From Eutreptiella sp. 'Long Island Sound 2002' (lineage: Eukaryota > Euglenozoa > Euglenophyceae > Eutreptiales > Eutreptiaceae): a stretch of 64,000 nucleotides of DNA. The translations under genes were made by a program, and so were the position numbers. The stretch covers positions 32,219,897 through 32,283,896 of the forward strand of contig OZ038401.1 in NCBI GenBank assembly GCA_964036045.1. Reading direction: 5' to 3'. The notes below the pieces were generated by a model that saw only the letters and a list, made by a program, of their open reading frames with translations, made no database searches and had not been told where the DNA came from. This document shows, one piece after another, positions 9,786 to 19,487 of this stretch. Each line of letters starts with the position of its first letter. Position 1 is the first letter of the stretch.

Positions 9786-12287
9786 ATGGATCCAGGAAGA
9801 GTGGACGCCGAGGTGAACACAGCGCCAGCGCCAGAGACACCGGCAAGGCCGGCGCCTGACGCTGTACCTTCGGCGGAGCCCTTACATGGGCCAATGGATA
9901 CGGCGGAGGACTCCTTGGATGGCCTCCAGACGGCCTTTGGGGCCCTGTCGGTGAAGGAAATGGTCTCTCAGCCTCAGCCTGTGAAGAGGAAGAGAGGAAA
10001 CGAGAGCGAGAAGGATGCTGGAGAAGGAGCAGACGAAGAAGAGGAGCAAGGGCAAGACCCGACGGATATCCCTACCTTCGAAGGCGCACCAAGCGCTTCT
10101 GGCCTCCAAGCATCACCCTCTCCCATAACCACCACACACCCAGCCGCCGCTACATCCACTTCCACAACCAACCAGCCTATGGCAGAGGGCACAGGCTTTA
10201 CTGGCATGCCTCACTACCCCGCCTATGGCATGGGCCCACCTACCACTGCGCTCCTTGAGGCAACTACTGCCAGTGAGCCGGTGGCTTCCAGCTCTGCGCC
10301 GCGTTGGTATGCGGCTGACCATCCCCATCCACTCCACTCCACTGGAACCTACATGGAAGTTCCTGGGTATGCTCCTGGGTGTGCACCTGGGTATGCACCC
10401 CTGAGTGGGTTGAGGAGAGGACCAGAGTCTCTGGGAGGCAGGAGTAGAGGATCGGGAAGATCCTCCAACAGGTCCCTGACGCGGTCGGAGATCAACGAGG
10501 TGCTCCAAGGAGCCACTTCGAAAATCGTGAGCGACCTCACGCAAGAGATCAGGGAGAAACTGCAGCCCCTGATGATCCCGTCCCATGCGTCACCTACGAC
10601 AGTGGGGATGTCACCCCACCGAGTACAGGCTAACCACCTGGCGGCAGGGTTGACGAATACCCTGGGGAGCCTGAGGAGCCGACCGATGCCGACTCCTGCA
10701 GCAGTACCAAGACGCCCATTCGTCCCGAGGACAGCCCAGCCGCCCTACAGTCACGTGACGAACTCGACGAGGGCCGAGCTGGACCAGCTGGGGCTGACAG
10801 CCCTAAGGGCTATGGTGGACGTGGAGCCTTATGGCTCCAGTGATCTAGGCGGAGACCCCTCCGATGATGGGCCGCCTTCGATGACTTCTTCTTCGCCATC
10901 GGATGACGAAGACCCTGAGGACCCCGAGGACTCCAAGGGTAAGAAGAAGAAGAAGAAGAAGAAGAAGACCCGACGCCCTGAAGGACGCCGAGCTCAGGAG
11001 GCGAAGGCTATTGCCACCTCCAAGATAGTGGTGAACCTGCCTGAATTCACAGGCAAGGACCTCAGCGAGTTCGCTGAGAACTTTGGCCGGTTCCTACGAC
11101 TGACCGGCCAAACCCACGCGAGTGGGCGAGTGAAGTGCGACCTGCTCCTGCAGTGCTGCAAGACGAAGTACCTGGAGAAGCAGGTCAGGCAGATCGTCAC
11201 CAACTCCGCCACCTTTGCCGACGTGTTGGTTGCCCTGGAGAGGCAGTACCCAACCTACGAGACCGACCTCTCCATCAGGGCCGAGATCCAGAACCTGCCC
11301 GTCCTGCCCAACAACCCCAAACCCGGCAGGGTCTCCGAGCTGTTGGCGGACCTGGACCACTGGGCTGGACGACTGACGCCCGGTTCCTACAGCAGCGACG
11401 ACCTGCTGTTTTGGTTGTGCTCCAAGCTCCCCCGTGAGCTATGGGACGAGTGCCGTCTGACGGCTGAGCGCAAGGCTAGATCCCTCCGCTACGAGGATCT
11501 ATGCGTGCTGCTCCTGGAGATGGCGCTGGAGAAGGAGAGCGACCAACACCTGAACCACTACCGTCCTGGTGGTGGAGGTTCTGGAGGCAAAGGGTACCAA
11601 GGGTCCCGACCTGGGCAGGGGACTACCCCCAAACACGCCCACGCCCGCCTAATGGAGAACGTGAAGGAGCTATTCTGGTGTGATGCCAGAGATGAGCAGG
11701 GCCACCTGCAGCATGCCTCCGACTGCGAGCAGCGAGACTGCTTTGTTGTCCAGGGGAAGCAGCAGGAAAAGATCACCGGCGCCAAGGTGAAGATGCCGGA
11801 TCATTACCGCTGCACCATCACGTGTGCATTCTGCGGTAAGCGGAAGCACTATGAGGACGAGTGCTACCATAAGCAACGCCTATCGGCGAAGCTTAAGGGG
11901 GAAGATCCTGGCAAAAGCTCAGGCAAAGGTGGAGGCAAGGCCAAAGGCAACGACTCCGGCAAGGGCAAGTCGAAAGGACGTGGTCAAGGTGGTCAAGACA
12001 AGGGTCAAGGCGGACGAGGAGGAGGCGCTAATCGCCAGAACGACAACAAGAACAAGGACAAGAACGGAGGTAACCCCAACCCTAATCCAGGGGGGAACTC
12101 CGAGCCCTCTGGAGGGCAGTCTGGACCTACCACACGCTCACAGACGCAGGCCCAGCAAGAACAAGGAGCCAAGCGTGAGCATGAAGGTGGTGACGACGGC
12201 AACGCCAAGAAGAGAAGCCGTTTCATGAGGATGGCCCGCAAATTGCGGAACAAGGGGTTCGAGGTGACCTGTCCCGCGGAGTTCTGA
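9786..12287 (+). CDS. gag: Element A2 Gag polyprotein
   Basis: 833 residues from the ATG 98 bases after the LTR. The N-terminal half is acidic and Pro/Ser/Thr-rich (low complexity), and residues 383-400 hold a lysine run. A helical capsid-like region follows at about 408-600 (starting VVNLPEFTGKDLSEFAENF, like the retrotransposon gag family). Near residues 675-690 is one CCHC zinc knuckle (CAFCGKRKHYEDEC), then a Gly/Lys/Arg/Asn-rich nucleic-acid-binding tail. It should package element RNA into virus-like particles. The frame ends at TGA (12285-12287) with pol continuing in the same frame. The A1 copy is homologous but broken. The start choice is supported by the equivalent ATG in A1 (40484-40486). 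Confidence 0.93.
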   Translation: MDPGRVDAEVNTAPAPETPARPAPDAVPSAEPLHGPMDTAEDSLDGLQTAFGALSVKEMVSQPQPVKRKRGNESEKDAGEGADEEEEQGQDPTDIPTFEGAPSASGLQASPSPITTTHPAAATSTSTTNQPMAEGTGFTGMPHYPAYGMGPPTTALLEATTASEPVASSSAPRWYAADHPHPLHSTGTYMEVPGYAPGCAPGYAPLSGLRRGPESLGGRSRGSGRSSNRSLTRSEINEVLQGATSKIVSDLTQEIREKLQPLMIPSHASPTTVGMSPHRVQANHLAAGLTNTLGSLRSRPMPTPAAVPRRPFVPRTAQPPYSHVTNSTRAELDQLGLTALRAMVDVEPYGSSDLGGDPSDDGPPSMTSSSPSDDEDPEDPEDSKGKKKKKKKKKTRRPEGRRAQEAKAIATSKIVVNLPEFTGKDLSEFAENFGRFLRLTGQTHASGRVKCDLLLQCCKTKYLEKQVRQIVTNSATFADVLVALERQYPTYETDLSIRAEIQNLPVLPNNPKPGRVSELLADLDHWAGRLTPGSYSSDDLLFWLCSKLPRELWDECRLTAERKARSLRYEDLCVLLLEMALEKESDQHLNHYRPGGGGSGGKGYQGSRPGQGTTPKHAHARLMENVKELFWCDARDEQGHLQHASDCEQRDCFVVQGKQQEKITGAKVKMPDHYRCTITCAFCGKRKHYEDECYHKQRLSAKLKGEDPGKSSGKGGGKAKGNDSGKGKSKGRGQGGQDKGQGGRGGGANRQNDNKNKDKNGGNPNPNPGGNSEPSGGQSGPTTRSQTQAQQEQGAKREHEGGDDGNAKKRSRFMRMARKLRNKGFEVTCPAEF

Positions 12288-12290
12288 CGG
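12285..12290 (+). other. Putative stop-codon readthrough site between gag and pol (TGA CGG)
   Basis: gag ends TTC TGA CGG GGA CGC. The frame after the TGA is open straight into the protease with no ATG before VLDTGA. The first possible alternative start is GTG at 12318, and the equivalent codon in A1 is TTG. A1 keeps TGACGGGGACGCTC exactly (minus strand, 20741 downward). UGA followed by CGG is a known leaky stop context in several plant RNA viruses. Readthrough would make a Gag-Pol fusion at low frequency. A six-pair stem (ACCCAA 12306-12311 with TTGGGT 12323-12328) lies downstream but is not kept in A1. Confidence 0.6.
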
Positions 12291-15200
12291 GGACGCTCTG
12301 GTGGCACCCAAGACCTGGTGTTTTGGGTACGTATCCGACTAGGGGGACGTGAATACCTGGGGGTACTGGATACTGGAGCCACAATATCGATAGTGGCCAA
12401 GAAAACTTTACCTTGTGGGAGCCTGAAGAACACCATGACCACCGCCGCTATACGGATGGGGGATGGACATGTGGTGCACAGCTGCGGGGACTGCGAAGTG
12501 GAGGTACCTATGGGCTCCAAGACTATCGCCCATCGGTTCTATGTGATGGACACTGATGCCTTCGACTTTGTACTGGGTACTGACTTCTTCGTGCAGCACT
12601 CCCAGATACAATCCCTGACGCTGCAAGCGCCCTACCTCCTGTACGTGGACCACGGCAGTGGCAGAGAGTCTGTGCCACTGGAGCAGTCGGAACATACCTC
12701 GAGTTACCTGAGACTATCGAAGGAGGAGCCCTCGAACATGATGGCGGCCTCCAAAACTGAGGACTATCAACTATTGGGGGAAGTCCTAGACCAAGGTCTG
12801 AAGGAGTTGGGTTACTCTCGAGAAGACCTAAGTGTGGAACTGTTCGCCAGCGACAAGCAGCATGTACTGGACCTTTACTGCAGCAAGGGGAAGAACTGCA
12901 GCTACAAATTTTACTGGCCCTCTTTCGGGATGGCCTACGGGAACCCCAGATTCAGTGAACTGGGGAAGGTGCTGACCAAGGTGGCCTTGGAACGTTCCCG
13001 TATGGTCCTGTGTTCCCCCGATTGGGGAGCCCATGGGGGCAACGAGTACTGGCGAACCCTCCTTGACAAGCTGACTATCAGCTCTGTGCGGTTACCTGAT
13101 GAGGCCATCTACGTGCCTCTGGGACGCAAGACGCCCATTGGGAAGCCCGGATGGGGGAGTATGCTCAGCGTGGTGGACGGAAGTCTTACCACCATCCCCT
13201 GGGAAGACCTGGACCCTACTCTGGTCCAGGCTATACAACGAGAAAGCGATGGACTCGCCTTGGGTGACTTGAAGGATCGTCTACGACCTCAAGATGCTGT
13301 TGAAACTACACCCGGAGGAGATGAGTACGTCGTGACTGACACCAACGCCCCCAACTCTCCCTGTCATGTACCTGTTCCTGATGGAGTCTCTGAGTGTGGA
13401 CTATCTGAGCTACCTAGCTCTATCCACTCAGACGACGAAACTGAGCACGACGCCTTCTTCGTGCAGACTGCGGTGGAAGAAGTGGAGAACGCCGAGTACG
13501 TCGCCCCACTAAAACCCCTACTCTCCATGAGGGTGGAAGACCCCGTGGATGAAGAGCTGGACCCTCGATCCAGGCTAAGGGAGTATGTGGATTCCAAGAG
13601 GAAGTTGGTGGCGAAAAAGCTATGCTACGCGAAGCCTACCCGCAGCTCGTGGCCACTGAAGCAAGGACGTATGGGAGACCTATCCCAACTGAAGGAGGAC
13701 CTCGAACAGAAGATCACCACCTGGCAAAGGGAGGTAGATCTCAAGCTCATGAAGAGCGTATGGGGTGCCCATGTGAGGACCCCAGATGAGGACGACCTCT
13801 CGGAGGAATGTGTATGTGAACCCCCTAAAGCGTGCCTATGTTGCCATCGTCCACCGGAGATGGTTGAGCAAGACCTTCTGTATGCCTACCAAGGGCTGAA
13901 GGATGCTACCGCGGGCGAAGAGTCGGTGGAGGACCACCTCCCGACGTCTATTCAAGGGGCAAGCAACTTACACTCCGACGAGGACATGGAGGACAAGATC
14001 AAGGTACTGGACCCGCGGGTGCAAAAGCTGATAAGGACCTATCTGGAGGTGTTCGGAGAACTACCCCCTCCAGCCTCATGCGACAAGCTGGTACAGATGG
14101 ACCTCAAGCTGAAACCCGAGTTCGTGGGTCACAAGATCCGGAGGAGACCCTATCCAGCTCCTAAAGAGCAGGCCGACGAGATTGAGCGGCAGATACAAGA
14201 ATGTATCGACGCTGGCCTAGTCCTGGAGTACAAGGATGGGGACTACCCCCTACACTGCAGCCCCTGTTTCCTGGTGGCTAAACCTGGGTCTACAGCCAAA
14301 CGGCTGGTAGTGGACTATGGAGAGCTGAACAAGAAGACGCTGAACCACTCAGGGTCCATTCCCAATATGGAGTCTACCCTGGAGAAGATAGCCTCCTGTC
14401 GCTACAAGACCAAGATGGACAAGCGAAGTGGATTCTGGCAAGTGGACCTGACGCCCAACGCGCAGGAACTACCCGCCTTCATCACCCCTCAGGGGAGGGT
14501 ATTCAAGTGGAAGGTCATGCCATTCGGCGTGGCTAACGCCCCCGCTCTGTTCCAAGAGCTGATGAACAAGATCTTGTCCATCCTACGAAGGAGACCTAAG
14601 GTGCAGGAGCTCATATCCCGTGGGGCCCAGATGGAGGCTCACATCGACGATGTATGCCTCGGGACCAATACCCAGGAGGATCACCTAATCCTCTTGGGTG
14701 AGTTCTTTGCGGTCTGCCAGGAGAACCACACACGACTCAAACTGGAGAAGTGTGAGTTCATGCAGGAGACCATGCAGTACCTGGGGTTTGACGTTGGCTA
14801 TGGGTGGTGGACCCCAGCGGCCTCTAAGGCCAAACCCCTGATGGATGCCAAGGTACGACACGAAGACCCCAAGAAAGGACTTCATGATGTACGCAGTTTC
14901 ATTGGGGCGTGCAACTTCTATCGCCGCCACATCAAAAACTTCACCTACACCAGCGCGGTACTGACTGACTTGATCAAGAAGAGTACTACTTGGCGCTGGG
15001 GCCCACAAGAGCAACAAGCGTTTGACGAGCTCAAAGACAAGGTAGCCAACGCTAAGTGCTTGGGCGTGCCTAGGGCACAAGGGGAGATTATCCTGGTGAC
15101 CGACGCCAGCAATGTGGGCGGTGGTGGAACGTTGTTCCAATGGCAAGCACTAGAGAAGGAGGAGTTCGACTCGGCCATTTCCCAATGGGGGACGGAAGGT

Positions 15201-17216
15201 CTCAACCGAGATGGAACCCTCAAGCACAGCTACCCTGACGACAAGTGGGTCCTAGTACCTCTGGGCCACTGGAACTGGAAGTGGAACCAGGCCAGGGGGA
15301 ACTACTCCACCTATGAGCAGGAACTGCTCGCGGGTATGCTGGTGCTATCCTCACAAGCACGACTGTTGGGGAGTAACCCTGTGGTCTGGCTATGCGACCA
15401 AGAACCGGTCCGCAGTTTCCAGAAGGGCCCCCCACCTGAGAAGGCCAAGCTACGTCGCTGGTGGACCTACCTCAGTCAACTACAGCTGACGGTACACCAT
15501 ATCCAGGGAGTGAAGAACGAGTGTGCCGACTACATCAGCCGCAACAACTTCGACGCCCTGATTGGTGCCCGGTCTGAAGCGCTGGCTAAGGAAGCGTTCA
15601 GCCGTATGGACGTACACCTGGACCTGAACATGACCATGATACGCCCCCTGGATGGACTCCAACAATCGGAGTACCTACAGGAGTTTGGGGATATCTACCG
15701 GCGCCTGGAGAAACGCCTTGAACCCCTCCTGGTCAACCAAGACCAGTGGAAGCGGGACAAGAGCTACCTCTGGCACGAGGACCGCATCGTGGTGCCTAGT
15801 GACCGAGTCCCAGCGCTGCTGAAGTGGACCCATGAGTCCAGTGGTCATGTGGGTGCTGACCGTACCCTGAGGCTGTTCAAGCAGTGGTTCCACACTACGT
15901 GGACTGACGACCAGCTGCGGAAGACGCTCCTGCCTATCGTGGACAAGTGCCCGTGCAGGTCCTGTAAACCAGGGGATATCAGGGACAGAGGTCTCTACTC
16001 GACCCTGCCCATCCCTCACTGTGCTAACAGTGTTCTATACGTGGACTACACGGAGATGCCGAAGTTCGGGGGCTATGACTTCGCCCTCGTGGTAACCTGT
16101 GGGTTGACCAGGTTTACCAGGGTGTTCCCATGTACCAAGCACATTACCGGAGAGGAGACTATCAAGATACTCCTGGAGGAGTGGTTTTGTGTCTATGGGG
16201 CGCCCAAGGAGATCAACTCCGATGAGGACGTACGAGTACGCTCAGATACTGGCTGGTACAAGAGGGTCCTGAGGTCCCTCAATGTCCAGGTGTCTACGGG
16301 GATTCCCTACTCTCACACGAGCAACCCCCTATGTGAGCGACAGATTCGTGTCCTGAAGGAGAACGTCAGGATATGGTGCAAAACTGAACGCACCAGAGAC
16401 TGGGTGAGACTACTCCCCGTCATATCCTTGATGATGAACTCCCAAGAGAGTTCAGCTACTGGCTACTCGCCACATGAGCTATTCATGGGGCGCCCGGCGT
16501 GGTTCCTACATGCCCCCTATCCAGAGGACACCCATTCTTCTGTGGGTGAATGGGTCCAAGAGCAACAAGCGAAGGTGGACAAGGCCAAGGCTATGCTCCA
16601 GAGAGTGAGGGAGCGTCAGTGGAACAAGAAGAACAAGCACCGTGTACCGGCCACCTACCAAGAAGGGGACTGGGTGCTGGTGCACCACAGTCGACTACCC
16701 GCCTGGCCACGCTCTACCAGCGATGACCCATACTTCGGGCCGTACAAGATCCTATCTGTGGATGGACACCGTATCACCGTGCGGTGTTCTCCCCGTCTAG
16801 GGGGGACCTTGGTGTGCGCTGCTCAACACCTGAAGCGCTACCATGATCCTGAAGACCTCTGTGGGGAGGAGTGGGAGCTAAACGACGAGGAAATCGCCGC
16901 TCTGGACCTACAAGGGGCTGCCAGCCCTATGGAAGTTGAAGGTGAACTCCCCGACATGAACGCCGAGGAGATGGCTAAGGAGGGCTTCTACCTGGTGAAG
17001 TCTGTCCTACGCCACCGCTATCGCCAGGGTTGGCGCTTCCTCACCCTCTGGGAAGGGTTTGGAGTCGAAGAGGCCACCTGGGAGCCCTTCTCTGCATTTG
17101 TTCTACCTGAGGGACGCCTAAACTCAGTTCTGGTTGACTACTTGTCCCAGAACAACCTTGGTGAGTTGTTGAGGCTCGCTGAGATGCTTGCCTCCAAGAA
17201 TAAAGCTAGAGACTGA
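12288..17216 (+). CDS. pol: Element A2 Pol: protease, methyltransferase-like domain, RT, RNase H, integrase, chromodomain
   Basis: Open from the gag stop to TGA at 17214-17216. The first usable start is GTG 12318, which gives 1,632 residues. Counting from 12318, the domains are: retropepsin VLDTGA at 16-21; a DIRS/Dam-like module at about 140-280 with LFASDKQH, LYCSKG, AYGNPRF (near 206) and MVLCSPDWG; an acidic linker; RT at about 600-850 with LVVDYGELN, MPFGVANAP and the active site HIDD near 774 (usually Y/F-x-DD); RNase H from about 920 (VTDASN, YEQE, CDQEP, ADYISR); integrase with an HHCC finger near 1171-1215 and catalytic D near 1240, D near 1299 and E near 1336; and a chromodomain-like C-terminus at about 1556-1610. 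The protein would copy the RNA to DNA and insert it, and the chromodomain would guide site choice. Confidence 0.93.
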   Translation, partial: RGRSGGTQDLVFWVRIRLGGREYLGVLDTGATISIVAKKTLPCGSLKNTMTTAAIRMGDGHVVHSCGDCEVEVPMGSKTIAHRFYVMDTDAFDFVLGTDFFVQHSQIQSLTLQAPYLLYVDHGSGRESVPLEQSEHTSSYLRLSKEEPSNMMAASKTEDYQLLGEVLDQGLKELGYSREDLSVELFASDKQHVLDLYCSKGKNCSYKFYWPSFGMAYGNPRFSELGKVLTKVALERSRMVLCSPDWGAHGGNEYWRTLLDKLTISSVRLPDEAIYVPLGRKTPIGKPGWGSMLSVVDGSLTTIPWEDLDPTLVQAIQRESDGLALGDLKDRLRPQDAVETTPGGDEYVVTDTNAPNSPCHVPVPDGVSECGLSELPSSIHSDDETEHDAFFVQTAVEEVENAEYVAPLKPLLSMRVEDPVDEELDPRSRLREYVDSKRKLVAKKLCYAKPTRSSWPLKQGRMGDLSQLKEDLEQKITTWQREVDLKLMKSVWGAHVRTPDEDDLSEECVCEPPKACLCCHRPPEMVEQDLLYAYQGLKDATAGEESVEDHLPTSIQGASNLHSDEDMEDKIKVLDPRVQKLIRTYLEVFGELPPPASCDKLVQMDLKLKPEFVGHKIRRRPYPAPKEQADEIERQIQECIDAGLVLEYKDGDYPLHCSPCFLVAKPGSTAKRLVVDYGELNKKTLNHSGSIPNMESTLEKIASCRYKTKMDKRSGFWQVDLTPNAQELPAFITPQGRVFKWKVMPFGVANAPALFQELMNKILSILRRRPKVQELISRGAQMEAHIDDVCLGTNTQEDHLILLGEFFAVCQENHTRLKLEKCEFMQETMQYLGFDVGYGWWTPAASKAKPLMDAKVRHEDPKKGLHDVRSFIGACNFYRRHIKNFTYTSAVLTDLIKKSTTWRWGPQEQQAFDELKDKVANAKCLGVPRAQGEIILVTDASNVGGGGTLFQWQALEKEEFDSAISQWGTEGLNRDGTLKHSYPDDKWVLVPLGHWNWKWNQARGNYSTYEQELLAGMLVLSSQARLLGSNPVVWLCDQEPVRSFQKGPPPEKAKLRRWWTYLSQLQLTVHHIQGVKNECADYISRNNFDALIGARSEALAKEAFSRMDVHLDLNMTMIRPLDGLQQSEYLQEFGDIYRRLEKRLEPLLVNQDQWKRDKSYLWHEDRIVVPSDRVPALLKWTHESSGHVGADRTLRLFKQWFHTTWTDDQLRKTLLPIVDKCPCRSCKPGDIRDRGLYSTLPIPHCANSVLYVDYTEMPKFGGYDFALVVTCGLTRFTRVFPCTKHITGEETIKILLEEWFCVYGAPKEINSDEDVRVRSDTGWYKRVLRSLNVQVSTGIPYSHTSNPLCERQIRVLKENVRIWCKTERTRDWVRLLPVISLMMNSQESSATGYSPHELFMGRPAWFLHAPYPEDTHSSVGEWVQEQQAKVDKAKAMLQRVRERQWNKKNKHRVPATYQEGDWVLVHHSRLPAWPRSTSDDPYFGPYKILSVDGHRITVRCSPRLGGTLVCAAQHLKRYHDPEDLCGEEWELNDEEIAALDLQGAASPMEVEGELPDMNAEEMAKEGFYLVKSVLRHRYRQGWRFLTLWEGFGVEEATWEPFSAFVLPEGRLNSVLVDYLSQNNLGELLRLAEMLASKNKARD

Positions 17217-19477
17217 ACCTTACCCTTACCTGCCAAAGCGTATGTGTGAGTGTGCTAGTCCTAAGGTCCTGAGAGCAAGCCGCAGAAGTGGTGTCCTAAT
17301 TATACCCAAGTCTGCGCCCTTGCTGAACCTGGAGGGTTGGCTTATTGATGCCACGGGGTACGCCCCGGGTCTCCCCTCCCCTATGCGCCCAATTTCTGTG
17401 CTGGCGCAAAGCCTTGGGGGAATACCCAGAGTGTCAATCCAGGTATTGTTTTCCCTACCTACCTGTCTACTACAGGGAGGGGTGGCCAAAAGCTATGAAG
17501 GCATGCAAAACGCCTGTTTGCTATGTGGCCAAAAACACTAGCCTAACCCACTGTCACAGCCCACCAACCCAGCTAAAATTGCAGGAAAAGGGTGGGACAG
17601 TGACACGCCCCCTACAGGTCCTACACACCCTACAGTGGCACCATCCTGGTGGGCGAGCGCTGGGCAACTGGCTCTAGCCCCCACGCAGGACTACCACTCC
17701 TACACGCACACTCTACTTGGCGTTGCGAAGAGGAAGTTCTCGAGGGTCCTAGCGACCCACCTGTGAAATGACAAGAGAACACAGCGCTACTAAGCAACTG
17801 TGGCCTCACAGGGGACGCCACAACGCGTTTCCCCTGCAAGGGCTTGGAGGGAAGGAGTGCTCTCGTGTGCAAGGCGCAGATGTCAATGAAGTCGGACTCC
17901 CTGCTCTGCCACAGGCGGAGCGGAGTTATTTGTTTGTGTGATCTGCGCCCCTGTTTAGCAGGGCATAAAAAAATGCTGCTGCACCACTCACCCTACCTGC
18001 CCACCTGTAAAACAAAGGCAAATGAAAGGGCGTTTGCGGCGGAGGAACCAAGGCACACTCCAGGTATTATACCCTTCTCAGTGTGCCCTATAATACGCTG
18101 TCCGCAAACACGCTGCATGGAGCAGCTACCCTTATCAAGCAAGCAAGCGTTAAGGGACTCCTCAGGTTCTCTTAAAGAACGTACCGAGGAGCCCCTGGGT
18201 AGCCTAAACAAGGTTTACCGTGCGCACTTCGCGTGGCCTACCCTTTAATGCGTGTGTGCATGCACGACTATGCAAATCACGTGGGGCAAACCTGCCCATC
18301 TCCACCACAATCTTGACTCCACCAGGGGGTGGCCCCGCCTGGGCGTACCTACCTTACCTACCGCTGGGAAGTGAAGCAAGGAGAGAAAACGAAAGGGGCG
18401 CACGCGAAGAACGTTGCTATGCACTTGTGTGTATGACTAATCACCCTGATCTGACCGCTAATCATCTGCAATCTTACTAATCAATCCCTCTACCGCGTCC
18501 TATCGTGGTTATCGTTGTTAGCGCTGCTACACGACTCTGTCACGGAGACTCGAGACGAGCAATGTGTATGCGGCATGCAAGACGAGCATACCTGTAGTTT
18601 ATACCTGATTCATTGAAGTCTTTTCAATTGATTTTCGAATTCTTGAATTTTTGAAGCTTCTATTAGTGTGGGTGGAATTTGTATGTTTGTTTATTAATAT
18701 GTGTCTCGTCATTTTCAAGACTACGTGATACATACGTTTATAATTCCATTATTTTTCCATTTTCCGGCGCTTCGCTAGGAGCCGCTCCTGCGCGCCGCCA
18801 TTTTATGCGTATGAATTTCTGGACTTAAAAAATCCAGAGATGACTATAATTTCTATAAAAAAGTGCTGAAGATGCACCATTGGATTCTGCTCAGGTGTGT
18901 CGTTTCAGAAAAATTCTGCGCCGTCATTTGACGGATTTTGGTGTCGTCGCTTCGTTTTTGCGTGGATTCGTCCATAATTCTCCCATTCCTGCCTCTGCAG
19001 ATACCCACGCGCAGCCTCGCTGAGTAGGCCGTGTTCGGGCCGAAACGCAGGTGCCTGGAGAGACTGAGCAGAACCAAGACCCCACCAAGGGGCAAATCAA
19101 TTTCTTTTCGACTCCCTACGCCCTAAGACAGGTCACAGGTCGCCAGCAGGTTTACGAGAACCCATGCGAGTGTGTATAATGTGTCTTGCGTTTGGGTTGT
19201 GTCGACGCTGCGTCTTGGAGGAAGGGATGCATATGCACATGTTTGGCATGCTCCCAATCTAACCCAACCAAGCCACAGGAGCCCCGGCAGCGCCAAGAGC
19301 GCTGAGTCTTCTGTAGGAAACTGTACAATCAGAGCAGCAAAAGGACGCCAGCCATGGTGAGCGCCCATTTTTCAGTGTGAGGGAGACTGTAGGTATTTTA
19401 AAGTAGATGTGGAAACCAAGGAAAGGCCAAGAAAAATTCCCTTTTTCCTAAAATGCGACAGTGGTGGCCACCACAGC
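17217..19477 (+). other. Element A2 3' untranslated region, no gene seen
   Basis: About 2.26 kb of sequence shared with A1 (2195-4367). It holds GC-rich self-complementary stretches (for example around 18765-18800) and only short, unconserved frames. A long 3' region between pol and the polypurine tract is unusual for compact Ty3/gypsy elements. It could hold RNA structures or a degenerate extra gene, but none is recognisable. Confidence 0.65.
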
Positions 19478-19487
19478 ACAAGGGGGG
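19478..19487 (+). other. Polypurine tract of element A2
   Basis: CAAGGGGGG directly upstream of the 3' LTR start AGTAAG. It confirms the plus orientation and the non-TG LTR start. Confidence 0.8.
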
